Shown piece by piece: positions 42,605 to 51,638 of a stretch of 64,000 bases of DNA. Made by a program: the position numbers and the translations under genes. Source of the stretch: Luteirhabdus pelagi (GTDB lineage: Bacteria; Bacteroidota; Bacteroidia; Flavobacteriales; Flavobacteriaceae); NCBI RefSeq assembly GCF_016827595.1, contig NZ_JAECMS010000002.1, positions 248,001 through 312,000 of the forward strand, written 5' to 3'. Positions within the stretch are counted from its first letter, which is position 1. Each line of letters opens with the position of its first letter. The notes beneath the pieces were generated by a model. The model was not told where the DNA came from and searched no databases. It saw only the letters and a list, made by a program, of their open reading frames with translations.

Positions 42605-43620
42605 AATACGCTTTTAAACTGATCTAAGAATCGAATATCGTTTTCGCTTAACATTCGAATGTCCGGAATTTGATGCAATAGCAGTGCAATACGATCGATA
42701 CCCATTCCAAAGGCGAAGCCAGAATATTCCTCGGGATCGATATCACAATTTTTCAATACATTGGGATCTACCATTCCACAGCCCATGATTTCAAGCCAGC
42801 CGGTACCCTTCGTCATTTTATAGTCGGTTTCCGTTTCCAACCCCCAGTATACATCTACTTCAGCACTTGGCTCCGTGAAGGGGAAATAGGACGGACGCAA
42901 TCGGATCTTCGATTTTCCGAACATTTCAGTAGTAAAATATTGTAGGGTTTGCTTTAAATCGGCAAAACTCACGCCTTTGTCCACATACAATCCTTCCACT
43001 TGGTGAAAGAAGCAGTGCGAACGCGCTGAAATGGCTTCATTTCTATAAACACGCCCAGGTGAAATTGTACGGATAGGCGGTTTGTTATTCTCCATATACC
43101 GAACCTGAACCGTACTGGTATGAGTCCGCAATAAAAGATCAGGATCCTTTTGAACGAAAAAGGTATCTTGCATATCGCGTGCCGGGTGATACTCCGGAAG
43201 GTTAAGGGCCGTAAAGTTATGCCAGTCGTCTTCGATCTCTGGGCCTTCAGATACATTGAAACCGATGCGCGAAAAAATCTCTACAATCTTATTTCGAACT
43301 AAGGAAATCGGGTGACGCGACCCTAACGGAATCGGTTCTCCTGGTCTTGACAAATCGCCATACACACCTTTAGCTGTTTCCTTATCCTCTAAGGCTTGCT
43401 TCAACGTATCGACTTTTTCCTGAGCCGTTTGTTTCAGGGTATTCACCGCTTGGCCAAAATCCTTTTTCTGCTCGTTTGGAACGTTTTTAAATTCCGCGAA
43501 GAAGTTATTTAAAATACCCTTCTTCCCCAGATATTGAATACGGAATTGTTCCACTTCTTCTTTGGAAGTAGCCGTAAAGGCTTCCACCTTCGCAATATGG
43601 TCCTTGATCTTTTGTATCAT
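42601..43620 (-). CDS. pheS: Phenylalanine--tRNA ligase, alpha subunit
   Basis: A 339-residue class II synthetase alpha subunit. The N-terminal coiled coil is about 1-90, then HPISLVRNKIVEIFSRIGF, motif 2 in TISPGRVYRNEAISARSHCF, RPSYFPFTEPSAEVDVYW and GWLEIMGCGMVDPNVL, and motif 3 AFGMGIDRIALLLHQIPDIR. It pairs with PheT, which is not in the window. The gene is followed by two small coupled genes. Confidence 0.97.
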   Translation of the reverse strand: MIQKIKDHIAKVEAFTATSKEEVEQFRIQYLGKKGILNNFFAEFKNVPNEQKKDFGQAVNTLKQTAQEKVDTLKQALEDKETAKGVYGDLSRPGEPIPLGSRHPISLVRNKIVEIFSRIGFNVSEGPEIEDDWHNFTALNLPEYHPARDMQDTFFVQKDPDLLLRTHTSTVQVRYMENNKPPIRTISPGRVYRNEAISARSHCFFHQVEGLYVDKGVSFADLKQTLQYFTTEMFGKSKIRLRPSYFPFTEPSAEVDVYWGLETETDYKMTKGTGWLEIMGCGMVDPNVLKNCDIDPEEYSGFAFGMGIDRIALLLHQIPDIRMLSENDIRFLDQFKSVL

Positions 43621-43669
43621 AGCCTAAAACATTCAGGTGGGCAAAATTACGCATTTTCTTTTGAAAGCA

Positions 43670-44359
43670 TTAGGCCGTATCGGTCTTTTGGAAAGCCAAT
43701 CGTTCATCATCCAAAAACAAGTAACGCATCAAGAAAAAGACAGAAACCGCTCCGAACGAATGCCATAACCAATGGGTGCCCATCGGCAAAATGTCAAACT
43801 CATTATCTAGGGTTCTACAGCTTAGCGCCAAGGCAAATGCGACTACCGCCCACAGTATGTTCTGAGCGAATTTCCATTGATTTTGGTAACTGTAAATAAT
43901 CAACGGCAATAGAAGCGCGACGGTTGTTGCTAAATACCCAATTGAAATCGTCGTTCCAGGAATCTGACGAACACCGTAGACAAATACTAAAATTCCTAAA
44001 GTGAACAACAGGCCTTTGGCTGTTGTATTGACTGACTTAAAAATAAAGTAGACTGAAACGGAAAATGTTAGCAATACAATCGGCACCCAGTCCAATAATA
44101 ACCATATTTCCGCACTTCTAGTGGCGTGATAAATCGTTCCACCAACGAAGCATATAAATAGCACCGGTAAGGTATACGCTAAAAACTGATGTTTTTTATA
44201 ATCGCGATATACTTTGAAGGCGAAGTAGAGGAAAATCGCTAAAAATAGAAAGTTGCTAAAGGTATTAAAGGGTTCTACTGGAAATCTGCCTTCCACCGTT
44301 TCCTTATAAATAGGACCACTGTCGCCAGGAAACTGCTGTAATAAATGGAAGGGTATCAT
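43670..44359 (-). CDS. CREST-type membrane protein (ceramidase-like)
   Basis: A 229-residue protein with seven predicted membrane helices. Motifs of the CREST superfamily (alkaline ceramidase, PAQR, hemolysin III) are visible: EPFNTFSNFLF in the first part, GGTIYHATRS with the His, LLLDWVPIVLL with the Asp, and GTHWLWHSFGA with two more His. Those could bind a metal and hydrolyse a lipid amide. Bacteroidota do make sphingolipids, so a lipid role is reasonable, but the precise substrate is not known. The 118-residue gene upstream ends directly before it. Confidence 0.75.
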   Translation of the reverse strand: MIPFHLLQQFPGDSGPIYKETVEGRFPVEPFNTFSNFLFLAIFLYFAFKVYRDYKKHQFLAYTLPVLFICFVGGTIYHATRSAEIWLLLDWVPIVLLTFSVSVYFIFKSVNTTAKGLLFTLGILVFVYGVRQIPGTTISIGYLATTVALLLPLIIYSYQNQWKFAQNILWAVVAFALALSCRTLDNEFDILPMGTHWLWHSFGAVSVFFLMRYLFLDDERLAFQKTDTA

Positions 44360-44716
44360 TTACAGGATGACTTCTTTTTCTAGAAAGTAATGGACAATAG
44401 CTTCTTTCATCAATACGGACTGCTCTCCTGCCTTTAAAGGAGGTAGTTGCTCCAACATTTTATAATGCGGCCAGCCCTCTTCATCGATATAATCGAATTC
44501 GTAATACCCAAAAGGTTCCAGCAAACGGCAGATAGCGATATGCATCAAATTTACTTTATCATCCTTTCGGAAACGTCGGTGCAGTTGACCCAGTTCTTGA
44601 ACTCCAATCAAGTAGATGATACCATCTAAATCCAATTCCTCTCCGTCGGCGAAGCGATTACTTAAAAAACGGACCAATTCGTCCCATCGTTGCCGCAACT
44701 GTTCATCTCTAGCCAT
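44360..44716 (-). CDS. Conserved hypothetical protein
   Basis: A 118-residue soluble, acidic protein: RQRWDELVRFLSNRFADGEE, IIYLIGVQELGQLHRRFRKD, and FGYYEFDYIDEEGWPHYKML. It is of a type found in Bacteroidota with no assigned function. Its stop directly precedes the ATG of the CREST-type gene (no gap), so they are cotranscribed. Confidence 0.75.
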   Translation of the reverse strand: MARDEQLRQRWDELVRFLSNRFADGEELDLDGIIYLIGVQELGQLHRRFRKDDKVNLMHIAICRLLEPFGYYEFDYIDEEGWPHYKMLEQLPPLKAGEQSVLMKEAIVHYFLEKEVIL

Positions 44717-44793
44717 GCAACAAAAATAGTTGTTCTAGTTCAATAAAACCATCCTTTCAACGATTGTAGTATCTTTATGCCAAAAGCATCGCA

Positions 44794-45375
44794 ATGACCA
44801 CCATCGACATTATACTTGGCGTGATTTTACTAATCGCATTCTATTTTGGATATAAGAAAGGACTTTTTGTAACCCTGGCATCTTTAATAGGACTCATCGC
44901 AGGTGTTTATGGCGCTATTCATTTTTCCCATATTGTTGGCAACTGGCTTTCGGAACGCTATGATTGGAGCATACAAACCACCAACATTGTTGCTTTTGCC
45001 GTTACCTTTCTCATCATTGTATTCGTAATATCGTTAGCAGGTAAATTCTTAACCAAGGTAGCCGATTTCGCTGCTCTAGGATTGGTGAACAAACTTCTAG
45101 GAGGCGTTTTCAGCATGCTGAAATATGCATTTATCGTAAGTGTTGTTTTTATGTTGGTCGATGCTTCCGATAGTTATCGAATGGTTTCGATGGAAGAACG
45201 GGAAACTTCAGTGCTCTATCCGCCAGTCGCTTCCTTGGCACCCTTAGTATTACCTCAAATTTTGGAAGAGGTAGACGATTTCAGAAACGATCCGCCTGAG
45301 GTGTTGGAAGAATACAAGCAATCGGATAACGATTCGCTTCCAAGTGAAGCAAGTGATAGTATCGGTGAAGAGTAA
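44794..45375 (+). CDS. CvpA family membrane protein
   Basis: A 193-residue CvpA-type protein. IDIILGVILLIAFYFGYKKGL opens the family pattern (seen as GVILLIAFYFGYKKGLFV), then ASLIGLIAGVYGAIH and a further two membrane helices, with a short charged C-terminal tail (DNDSLPSEASDSIGEE). CvpA was first linked to colicin V production in E. coli and to envelope stress; its molecular role is unclear. TATCTTTA at 44770-44777 is a possible -7 variant. A strong terminator follows. Confidence 0.9.
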   Translation: MTTIDIILGVILLIAFYFGYKKGLFVTLASLIGLIAGVYGAIHFSHIVGNWLSERYDWSIQTTNIVAFAVTFLIIVFVISLAGKFLTKVADFAALGLVNKLLGGVFSMLKYAFIVSVVFMLVDASDSYRMVSMEERETSVLYPPVASLAPLVLPQILEEVDDFRNDPPEVLEEYKQSDNDSLPSEASDSIGEE

Positions 45376-45396
45376 TCACTCATAAAACGTACTGAA

Positions 45397-45433
45397 ACTA
45401 AAAAAGCCTGGCGATATACCAGGCTTTTTTAGT
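45397..45433. terminator. Bidirectional terminator between cvpA and sulP
   Basis: ACTAAAAAAGCCTGG (45397-45411) and CCAGGCTTTTTTAGT (45419-45433) form a perfect 15-bp inverted repeat around a 7-base loop. A run of A on one side and T on the other let it stop transcripts from both converging genes. Confidence 0.92.
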
Positions 45434-45449
45434 AATGGAATACATCAAA

Positions 45450-47048
45450 TTAGCGATCTATCCGTAACTCATCCTTTTTCTTTCTTTTGAAAAATTCAGC
45501 ATAGCTTTGTGGATTTTTTTCCTCTCCACGTTCCGAAATCAAGGTTACATCGATATTTCTATCCTTCGCCTTGATTCTGAAATCATCAAAAACTTCGATA
45601 ACATCATTATCCAAAAAGCGTGTTTTGGTCGTATCGATTTCCAACAACGTATTTTCTTCAAGCTTATCCAATTCCTTGATAATGGCACCTTTGTTAATAA
45701 AGGTAACTTCTTCAGCTAAGGTCATCTTAACAACGTCAACGTTATTTTCCTCCGACTTACGAATGTGAAGGAAGTGGCTGTTTTGGTAGTTTTTGATCAG
45801 TACTACCACAATTCCAACAGCTAGTCCAAGGCTAATACCGATTAGTAAATCGCCAAATACAATACCGATGATGGTAATAAAGAACGGAACATATTGTTTC
45901 CATCCCTTTTGGATCATTTCCTTGAATAAGGAAGGTTTTGCCAATTTATATCCTACCAAAAATAGGATTGCTGCCAATACTGAAAGTGGAATTAAGTTTA
46001 GAACAGTTGGAATAAGAATTACTGAAATCAGTAACAAGAATCCGTGCATGATCGCAGAGGCTTTTGTTTGTCCGCCCGACTGAATATTCGCCGAACTCCG
46101 TACAATTACCTGTGTTACTGGCAGCCCGCCGATTAAACCGGAAAGCATGTTACCAGTTCCCTGTGCGAACAGCTCTCTATTTGTTGGGGTAGTCCTTTTA
46201 TGTGGATCGAGTTTATCTGTTGCTTCCACACAAAGTAATGTTTCCAAACTTGCTACCAATGCGATTGTGAAGGCAGTTACCCAAACCTGTGGATTTCCGA
46301 TGATACTAAAATTTGGAAATGTAAACTGCCCTAAAAAAGAATCGACATCATCCGGCACCGGCACGGCGACCAAATGATCTTTCGAAATGGCGAGACTCTC
46401 GGAATCTTGCGTCAACAAGTAGAAAATAATACCTGCAGCAACAGCTACCAGCGGCCCTTGAATTAATTTAAAGATTTTGTATTTCTTGCTGAGTACTGCT
46501 TCCCATAAAATTAGGATAGCCATACCGATAATAGCAATTACGGTAGCTCCTGGGCTGATATTTCCAAAAATATTTCCAAGTTCAGAAAAGGTATTCTCTC
46601 CATCTACCTGTAAAAAGGCCCAATCGCCTTCAGGATCGGCATCGTAACCAAAGAAGTGAGGAATTTGCTTTAGGATAATGATAATTCCAATCCCGGTAAG
46701 CATTCCCTTAATTACAGAATTTGGAAAATAGTACCCAATAATTCCGGCTCGTAATACTCCAAACAGAATTTGAATAGCACCTCCCAATACCACGGCTACC
46801 AAAAAGTTTTCCCAACTTCCGAGTGTCGCTAAAGCGGCCAATACAATTGCTGTTAGACCGGCTGCTGGACCACTAACCCCTAAGCTAGAACCACTAATAG
46901 CTCCTACTACAATACCTCCGACAATACCGGCGATTAAACCAGAAAAAAGAGGCGCCCCACTTGCCAAGGCGATTCCCAAACACAAGGGAATAGCCACGAA
47001 AAATACGACTACCGAAGCAGGAAAGTCATTTTTAAAATTTTTGAACAT
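45450..47048 (-). CDS. SulP family anion transporter (likely bicarbonate)
   Basis: A 532-residue SLC26/SulP transporter. The N-terminus, DFPASVVVFFVAIPLCLGIA, then GIVGGIVVGAISGSSLGVSG and AAGLTAIVLAAL are family features. About twelve membrane segments fill residues 10-420, followed by a STAS domain near 430-510 that starts at TLAEEVTFINKGAIIKEL. The beta-carbonic anhydrase gene lies 34 bp upstream in the same direction. SulP proteins of this pairing (BicA-like) take up bicarbonate, so it likely moves HCO3- with Na+ (inference). Sulfate remains possible. Confidence 0.93.
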   Translation of the reverse strand: MFKNFKNDFPASVVVFFVAIPLCLGIALASGAPLFSGLIAGIVGGIVVGAISGSSLGVSGPAAGLTAIVLAALATLGSWENFLVAVVLGGAIQILFGVLRAGIIGYYFPNSVIKGMLTGIGIIIILKQIPHFFGYDADPEGDWAFLQVDGENTFSELGNIFGNISPGATVIAIIGMAILILWEAVLSKKYKIFKLIQGPLVAVAAGIIFYLLTQDSESLAISKDHLVAVPVPDDVDSFLGQFTFPNFSIIGNPQVWVTAFTIALVASLETLLCVEATDKLDPHKRTTPTNRELFAQGTGNMLSGLIGGLPVTQVIVRSSANIQSGGQTKASAIMHGFLLLISVILIPTVLNLIPLSVLAAILFLVGYKLAKPSLFKEMIQKGWKQYVPFFITIIGIVFGDLLIGISLGLAVGIVVVLIKNYQNSHFLHIRKSEENNVDVVKMTLAEEVTFINKGAIIKELDKLEENTLLEIDTTKTRFLDNDVIEVFDDFRIKAKDRNIDVTLISERGEEKNPQSYAEFFKRKKKDELRIDR

Positions 47049-47082
47049 ATGTTACGTTTTTAAAATTCCTTTTATGTTTGGT

Positions 47083-47712
47083 TTAGTTATAGAATGTTAC
47101 GCTTCCATCGGAAACGTCGTACATAGCGCCGACGATCTTAATCTCGCCGTTATCTTCCATTTCTTTTAGCAATGGACTCTGGCTACGCATGTTTTCCAAT
47201 GTTTTCTCTACGTTCTTCTTTGAAACTGCATTTACGAAATCGAGGTTAGACGATGTTCGCTTATCCGCTTCTTTTGGTTCTTTCACGGCTTCAACTGCTG
47301 GTTTTATTTTGCTCACCAATGCAGTGATGTTTCCAAGCTCTACATCGTCGCAAGCGCCTTTCACTGCACCGCATGCCGTATGGCCCATTACCACAACCAA
47401 TTTTGAGCCTGCTACCTTACAGGCGTACTCGATACTTCCTAATACGTCTTCATTGACGAAGTTTCCAGCAACCCGAGCGCTAAAAATATCACCAATCCCT
47501 TGGTCGAATACGATTTCAGCGGGCACGCGAGAATCGATACAACTCAATACCGCGGCGAACGGATATTGACCTCCTGTTGTTTCCTTTACCTGTTGGTTCA
47601 AGTCGCGGTCTGCTTGCTTCTTGCTAAGAAACCGTTGGTTTCCTTCTTTTAGACGTTCAATTCCTGCGCTAGGCGATATAGCCGATTGCGCTTGTTTGTC
47701 AAGTGCTTTCAT
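47083..47712 (-). CDS. Beta-class carbonic anhydrase
   Basis: A 209-residue zinc enzyme that interconverts CO2 and bicarbonate. The zinc ligands are in AAVLSCIDSRVPAEIVFD (C-x-D-x-R) and VVMGHTACGAVKGACDD (H and C). ARVAGNFVNEDVLGSIEYA is also conserved. No signal peptide, so it is cytoplasmic. It is the first gene of the pair with sulP; together they would supply carboxylating enzymes with bicarbonate. Confidence 0.96.
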   Translation of the reverse strand: MKALDKQAQSAISPSAGIERLKEGNQRFLSKKQADRDLNQQVKETTGGQYPFAAVLSCIDSRVPAEIVFDQGIGDIFSARVAGNFVNEDVLGSIEYACKVAGSKLVVVMGHTACGAVKGACDDVELGNITALVSKIKPAVEAVKEPKEADKRTSSNLDFVNAVSKKNVEKTLENMRSQSPLLKEMEDNGEIKIVGAMYDVSDGSVTFYN

Positions 47713-47818
47713 AGTAAAATTTTAATAGTTAAAATGTATAACATTCCCCCGAAAGAGGAACTTGATATATAGTAAAATGAGAAGATAGCAGCCAATAGGA
47801 CGCTATCGAATAAAATTC

Positions 47819-48115
47819 TTAGGATAGAAAAAATTCAGGAGGCGGAGAATGGGTTTCTGAGTATACCCACTGCCAAGTAGCGTTATAATAAAACCCTTCC
47901 TTTGCATCCAAATCCTCGGCAAATACTGCCGCAAAGGCATCTTCCGATTGCGAGTCTTTCTGCTTGGGCTCCACTTTATAGCTATCGGACGTTTCTTCTT
48001 CAGTCATTGAAAAGTAGGTGTTTACATCAACTTGAAGCTTTGCAAGCGTAAGCACGGCAGGTGCTGCTAGAAAGCTGCTGAAAATCACCAAAAAGAATAT
48101 ACTTTTCAATCGCAT
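47819..48115 (-). CDS. Small exported hypothetical protein
   Basis: A 98-residue protein with a signal-like helix, MRLKSIFFLVIFSSFLAAPA, and an acidic rest. The end, YYNATWQWVYSETHSPPPEF, is Trp/Tyr/Pro-rich. I know similar short genes from Flavobacteriaceae without a function. It stands alone, 107 bp downstream in map terms of the carbonic anhydrase start. Confidence 0.6.
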   Translation of the reverse strand: MRLKSIFFLVIFSSFLAAPAVLTLAKLQVDVNTYFSMTEEETSDSYKVEPKQKDSQSEDAFAAVFAEDLDAKEGFYYNATWQWVYSETHSPPPEFFLS

Positions 48116-48186
48116 AGATCAGAAATTCCTGAAAAATTCAAAATTACGTTTTCAGTATGACAATCCTGTTAAGAGAATCTTAAAAC

Positions 48187-48975
48187 CTAAAGGCGTTTCA
48201 CGTCTGAAACGGGCATCCATCCATCTTTACCGTCCACTAATGAAATCCGAATCCAGTTTCCTTCCGACTCCAAAATTTGAACTTTTGTGCCTTCATGTAG
48301 TAAAAATGATGTGGAACTTCCCAAGTTCGGCTCGCTTTTAATTTCTGCTTCTTCTGCAAAGACAATCGCAGGAGTGTCTGAAGTCGTATCGCCATACACC
48401 GTATACGCCATACTAATCGCTACAATCGCAATTATTACTGAAACCAAAGAAGATGTAAAGAACAATCGTTTGCGACCGCTAGAGGCCGAAAACCAATACA
48501 GCAAAAAGAGTAAGGCAAATAGAAAAGTCATTATTACGGTAGCTATTGCCCAACCATTGAAGGTCATGATGCCTGAAATATTCTGGTACCATCTAGAAAA
48601 GACTGACTGTGGCAACGGTTCGATAGCATCGATACGCGCGTTTTCAGCAAAGGCTAAGTTGTTCCTTATATCGCTATCGTTTGGTGCCAATTGTAAGGCT
48701 TTTTCATAATAATAGATACTCGGCCCGATGTTATTCAACTTGTAATGTGCATTTCCTAGGTTATAGTATACTTCGGAAGAATGCTGGCCGTCATCCAAAA
48801 TTTGCATCCAAGCATTTATGGCTTCTTGATACTGTCCATCCCGATAGCGTTCCTTGCCTTGTTCGAAGAAGGCTTGGTTTTGCGCAACTCCGAGGGTAAG
48901 ACTTACTAGCGCCAAAACGAAAGCTAGAGCTGTCTTACGATATGATGTTCCAAAATGTTTCACTATACTGTTCAT
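48187..48975 (-). CDS. batE: BatE-type TPR and SH3 protein
   Basis: A 262-residue protein: signal or anchor helix near 15-31, TPR repeats about 32-110 (AINAWMQILDDGQHSSEVYY, NLGNAHYKLNNIGPSIYYYE), two membrane helices about 140-195, and a bacterial SH3 domain about 205-260 (IKSEPNLGSSTSFLLHEGTK). BatE is the last gene of the bat (Bacteroides aerotolerance) operon, where it probably acts as a scaffold in the periplasm or membrane. The BatD gene ends 3 bp upstream. Confidence 0.88.
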   Translation of the reverse strand: MNSIVKHFGTSYRKTALAFVLALVSLTLGVAQNQAFFEQGKERYRDGQYQEAINAWMQILDDGQHSSEVYYNLGNAHYKLNNIGPSIYYYEKALQLAPNDSDIRNNLAFAENARIDAIEPLPQSVFSRWYQNISGIMTFNGWAIATVIMTFLFALLFLLYWFSASSGRKRLFFTSSLVSVIIAIVAISMAYTVYGDTTSDTPAIVFAEEAEIKSEPNLGSSTSFLLHEGTKVQILESEGNWIRISLVDGKDGWMPVSDVKRL

Positions 48976-48978
48976 AGC

Positions 48979-50757
48979 TTACCTTTTGAATTGTTTATCT
49001 ATTTCCGAAACTACCGTAGCGGCTTTATTATAATCTTCTTTCATGGTTTCTGAAGAAGCGGGTGTATACCTTGCAAATTCGCAACTCTTCAACAGACCGA
49101 TAAATTTGTCGATCGTAGCTTTGTCTACATTGTTTTCGGCTAGCAGACTTTCAATTCGCTCTTTGCTGAACTCACTAGTTACGATATCCAGTTTTGCCTT
49201 CAAATAATTGTGAAGCGCCCGTTCCAAGGCATCATAAAAGGCTACTTTGTCTCCTAAGTTCCGCTTGGCTTCACTTAAATACTTTTTCGCCAATTTGTTG
49301 GCACGGCGTAAACGGTTTCCTTCCACATCGGCTAAACGTTCCTTGCGTTTTTTTCCGACAAACATCAAAATTGGAATCAATAAAAGGGGTGCTCCTACCA
49401 GCGACCAAAATAAGGTAGACTGAAAGAAACTATCTTGTTCAACCGAGGATAAGGAAGTGCTCGTTTTTATATACTTAAACTGATCTTCAGAAAGTGTCAC
49501 GGGTTGCTTGGCGGTATTTTCATCGTTTGCTGAAGCGACCGGCGTAACAGGACCTTGCTCAACATTGATTACGATTTCATTTGAAGTCTTCGTTTTGTAC
49601 GTTTCCGTCATCGGATCGAAAAAGGAAAACGTCAACGGTCGAATAGGATACTTCCCTTTGAATTGTGGTACTACCGTGTAGGTCTCTGTAATATCGCCTT
49701 CCATTCCCGAACGCGTCGTACGAACATTTTCGGAACGTTCTGGCTCATACACTTCAAGTGAGCTTGGTAGTTTTACCGAAGGCGGATCGAAGAGTTTCAA
49801 GTTTCCATTTCCTGAAACCGATACTTGAAGCTCCAGCGATTCCGTTGCATCCAACGTCTCTTTCGATGTTTTCACTTCAAAATCGAAATCGCCAACAGCA
49901 CCAGCAAAATCGTCGGGGCGACCTTCCAGCGGTAATGGTTTCACATTAATCGTTCGTTTTCCTGCGGAAATCGTTTTATTTACTCGAGTCGTTAAGCGTC
50001 TTCCAAAGAAATCGCGACGATTGGATGGCACATCGATAGGAACATCTAACGTTAGCGGCTCAATTTCAAGTTCTCCTGTTTTCTGCGGATATAGTACGGT
50101 GGTACGAAGAATTACATAGCGATAGCTTTCACCTTTATACGTGCCATCATATACCTTATAATTTCCTCTTGTATCGATATTCTGACTCCAGAAATCGGCA
50201 TACTTTGGTGAATCCAATTCGCGCCACTGACTGGTAATACTAACGTCGCGCGAAACATACATTTTGTAGGTTACCGTAATCGCCTCATTTAAATACGGAT
50301 TGGTTTTGCTAATCTCAGCAACCAGATGCACGTTTTCACTTGCTACATAATCGGCATTGTTGCCATCTTGGGGCTTTTCTACCGCTTGGGTTACGGTCAC
50401 TTTAATGGGTAAGCTCTTATACGTTTCTCCTTCAATCTCGATGGTTGCCTGCCCGATGGTAAAGGAGCCCTGTGCTTGGGGTGCTAGAAAATAGCTATAG
50501 GTCTTACTGTAGCTTCGCTTTCCATTGATATAGGAATTGCTGATGGCCTGGTTGGGACCGCCCACCACGCGAAACCCGTCAAAGTCCGGCGGATTGAAGT
50601 TATCGCCATCCTTGTTCATTTCAAAATCGATGCGCAGTCGCTCGTTAACTCCGAGCCGTTCTTTACTGACTTTCGCATCGAAGGTTACCTGTGCAAATCC
50701 CGAAAACCCGAGAAATAGCACAAGTATCAAAGAAAGAATTGATTTCAGCTTCATCAT
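48979..50757 (-). CDS. batD: BatD (oxygen tolerance) protein
   Basis: A 592-residue exported membrane protein. The start is ATG at 50757 (MMKLKSILSLILVLFLGFSG), with a signal peptide. Several Ig-like beta domains follow (VTFDAKVSKERLGVNERLRI near 25; YVSRDVSITSQWRELDSPKYA), then a single membrane helix near 445 and a helical cytoplasmic tail (LRRANKLAKKYLSEAKRNLG, ALERALHNYLKAKLDIVTSE). BatD is part of the aerotolerance complex with MoxR and VWA proteins; mechanism is unclear. Its ATG is 2 bp after the TPR gene. Confidence 0.9.
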   Translation of the reverse strand: MMKLKSILSLILVLFLGFSGFAQVTFDAKVSKERLGVNERLRIDFEMNKDGDNFNPPDFDGFRVVGGPNQAISNSYINGKRSYSKTYSYFLAPQAQGSFTIGQATIEIEGETYKSLPIKVTVTQAVEKPQDGNNADYVASENVHLVAEISKTNPYLNEAITVTYKMYVSRDVSITSQWRELDSPKYADFWSQNIDTRGNYKVYDGTYKGESYRYVILRTTVLYPQKTGELEIEPLTLDVPIDVPSNRRDFFGRRLTTRVNKTISAGKRTINVKPLPLEGRPDDFAGAVGDFDFEVKTSKETLDATESLELQVSVSGNGNLKLFDPPSVKLPSSLEVYEPERSENVRTTRSGMEGDITETYTVVPQFKGKYPIRPLTFSFFDPMTETYKTKTSNEIVINVEQGPVTPVASANDENTAKQPVTLSEDQFKYIKTSTSLSSVEQDSFFQSTLFWSLVGAPLLLIPILMFVGKKRKERLADVEGNRLRRANKLAKKYLSEAKRNLGDKVAFYDALERALHNYLKAKLDIVTSEFSKERIESLLAENNVDKATIDKFIGLLKSCEFARYTPASSETMKEDYNKAATVVSEIDKQFKR

Positions 50758-50759
50758 CG

Positions 50760-51623
50760 TTACCAATCTTTGTTCGACTTCACTTTTGCGCCTTTTTGTT
50801 TTTTAGCGTTGATTTTATCCTGAACTTTTTTCTCTTCATTATTCATCGCCTCTAACAGGCTCTTCACCTGCTGGGGAGATAGTTTTCCTGGAACAGGCTG
50901 TTGGGGCTGCTGCTGTTTGTCGCCTTCACCTTTGTTTTGATCTTTCGGCTGCCCTTGATCGTCTTCTTCATCGCCTTGCTTATTCTTGTCCTTCTGATCG
51001 CCTTCATCTTTGTTTTCCTTATCATCCCCTTGATCACCTTGGTTGTTATCCCCTTGGTTATCCTTATTTTCCTGATCTTTATTCTGATCTTGCTGATCTT
51101 TGTTGTCGTCGCCACCGCCACCTTGGGGAGGATTCTTTTCAAGCATTTCCTTTGCTAACGCCAAGTTATAGCGGGTTTCTTCATCGGTTGGGTTATTGCG
51201 AAGCGCATTTTTATACGCTTCCACCGCTTCCTGGTATTTTTTGTTGTTCATAAAGCCATTGCCGAGATTGTGGTAGGCTTTATGCTTTTCGGCCTTTGAT
51301 TGTGCTACGGAAGCAGCCTGCTTAAAACGCTGGATGGCTTCATCGTTTTGGGCGCGGTTGTAATACGCCGTTCCAAGGTTATATTTTAACGTTTCACTCT
51401 TCGGATTTAAGGCAATAGCCTTTCGATAATCGGCTTCTGCCATCGGGAATTGTTCCTCGCGCAAGGCTTCTTGTGCTTCACGAGCGAATACATCGGCTTG
51501 CTTTAGCACTTTCTGTTGTTCCTTATCGAGTTCCTGCCCCCAAACTTGAGTAATTCCCAAGCATAGAACAAGCATCCATACACTTTTAAGAAAACCCGTT
51601 TTATTTATATCTGAGATCTTCAT
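50760..51623 (-). CDS. batC: BatC-type TPR protein with low-complexity tail
   Basis: A 287-residue exported protein with a signal peptide ending near residue 29 (ITQVWGQ). Four TPR units span about 30-160, e.g. EADYRKAIALNPKSETLKYN and YQEAVEAYKNALRNNPTDEE. Next comes an 80-residue hydrophilic stretch made almost wholly of D, K, Q, N, E and G, and the end KLSPQQVKSLLEAMNNEEKK then KSNKDW. The tail is a known trait of this bat gene. The long repetitive run gives an open frame on the other strand (a shadow). Confidence 0.88.
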   Translation of the reverse strand: MKISDINKTGFLKSVWMLVLCLGITQVWGQELDKEQQKVLKQADVFAREAQEALREEQFPMAEADYRKAIALNPKSETLKYNLGTAYYNRAQNDEAIQRFKQAASVAQSKAEKHKAYHNLGNGFMNNKKYQEAVEAYKNALRNNPTDEETRYNLALAKEMLEKNPPQGGGGDDNKDQQDQNKDQENKDNQGDNNQGDQGDDKENKDEGDQKDKNKQGDEEDDQGQPKDQNKGEGDKQQQPQQPVPGKLSPQQVKSLLEAMNNEEKKVQDKINAKKQKGAKVKSNKDW

Positions 51624-51638
51624 GCTACATACTTCAAA

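Noticed and set aside
50901-51158. A hydrophobic plus-strand frame opposite the BatC tail
   Set aside because: It is caused by the low-complexity D/K/Q/N run on the other strand.
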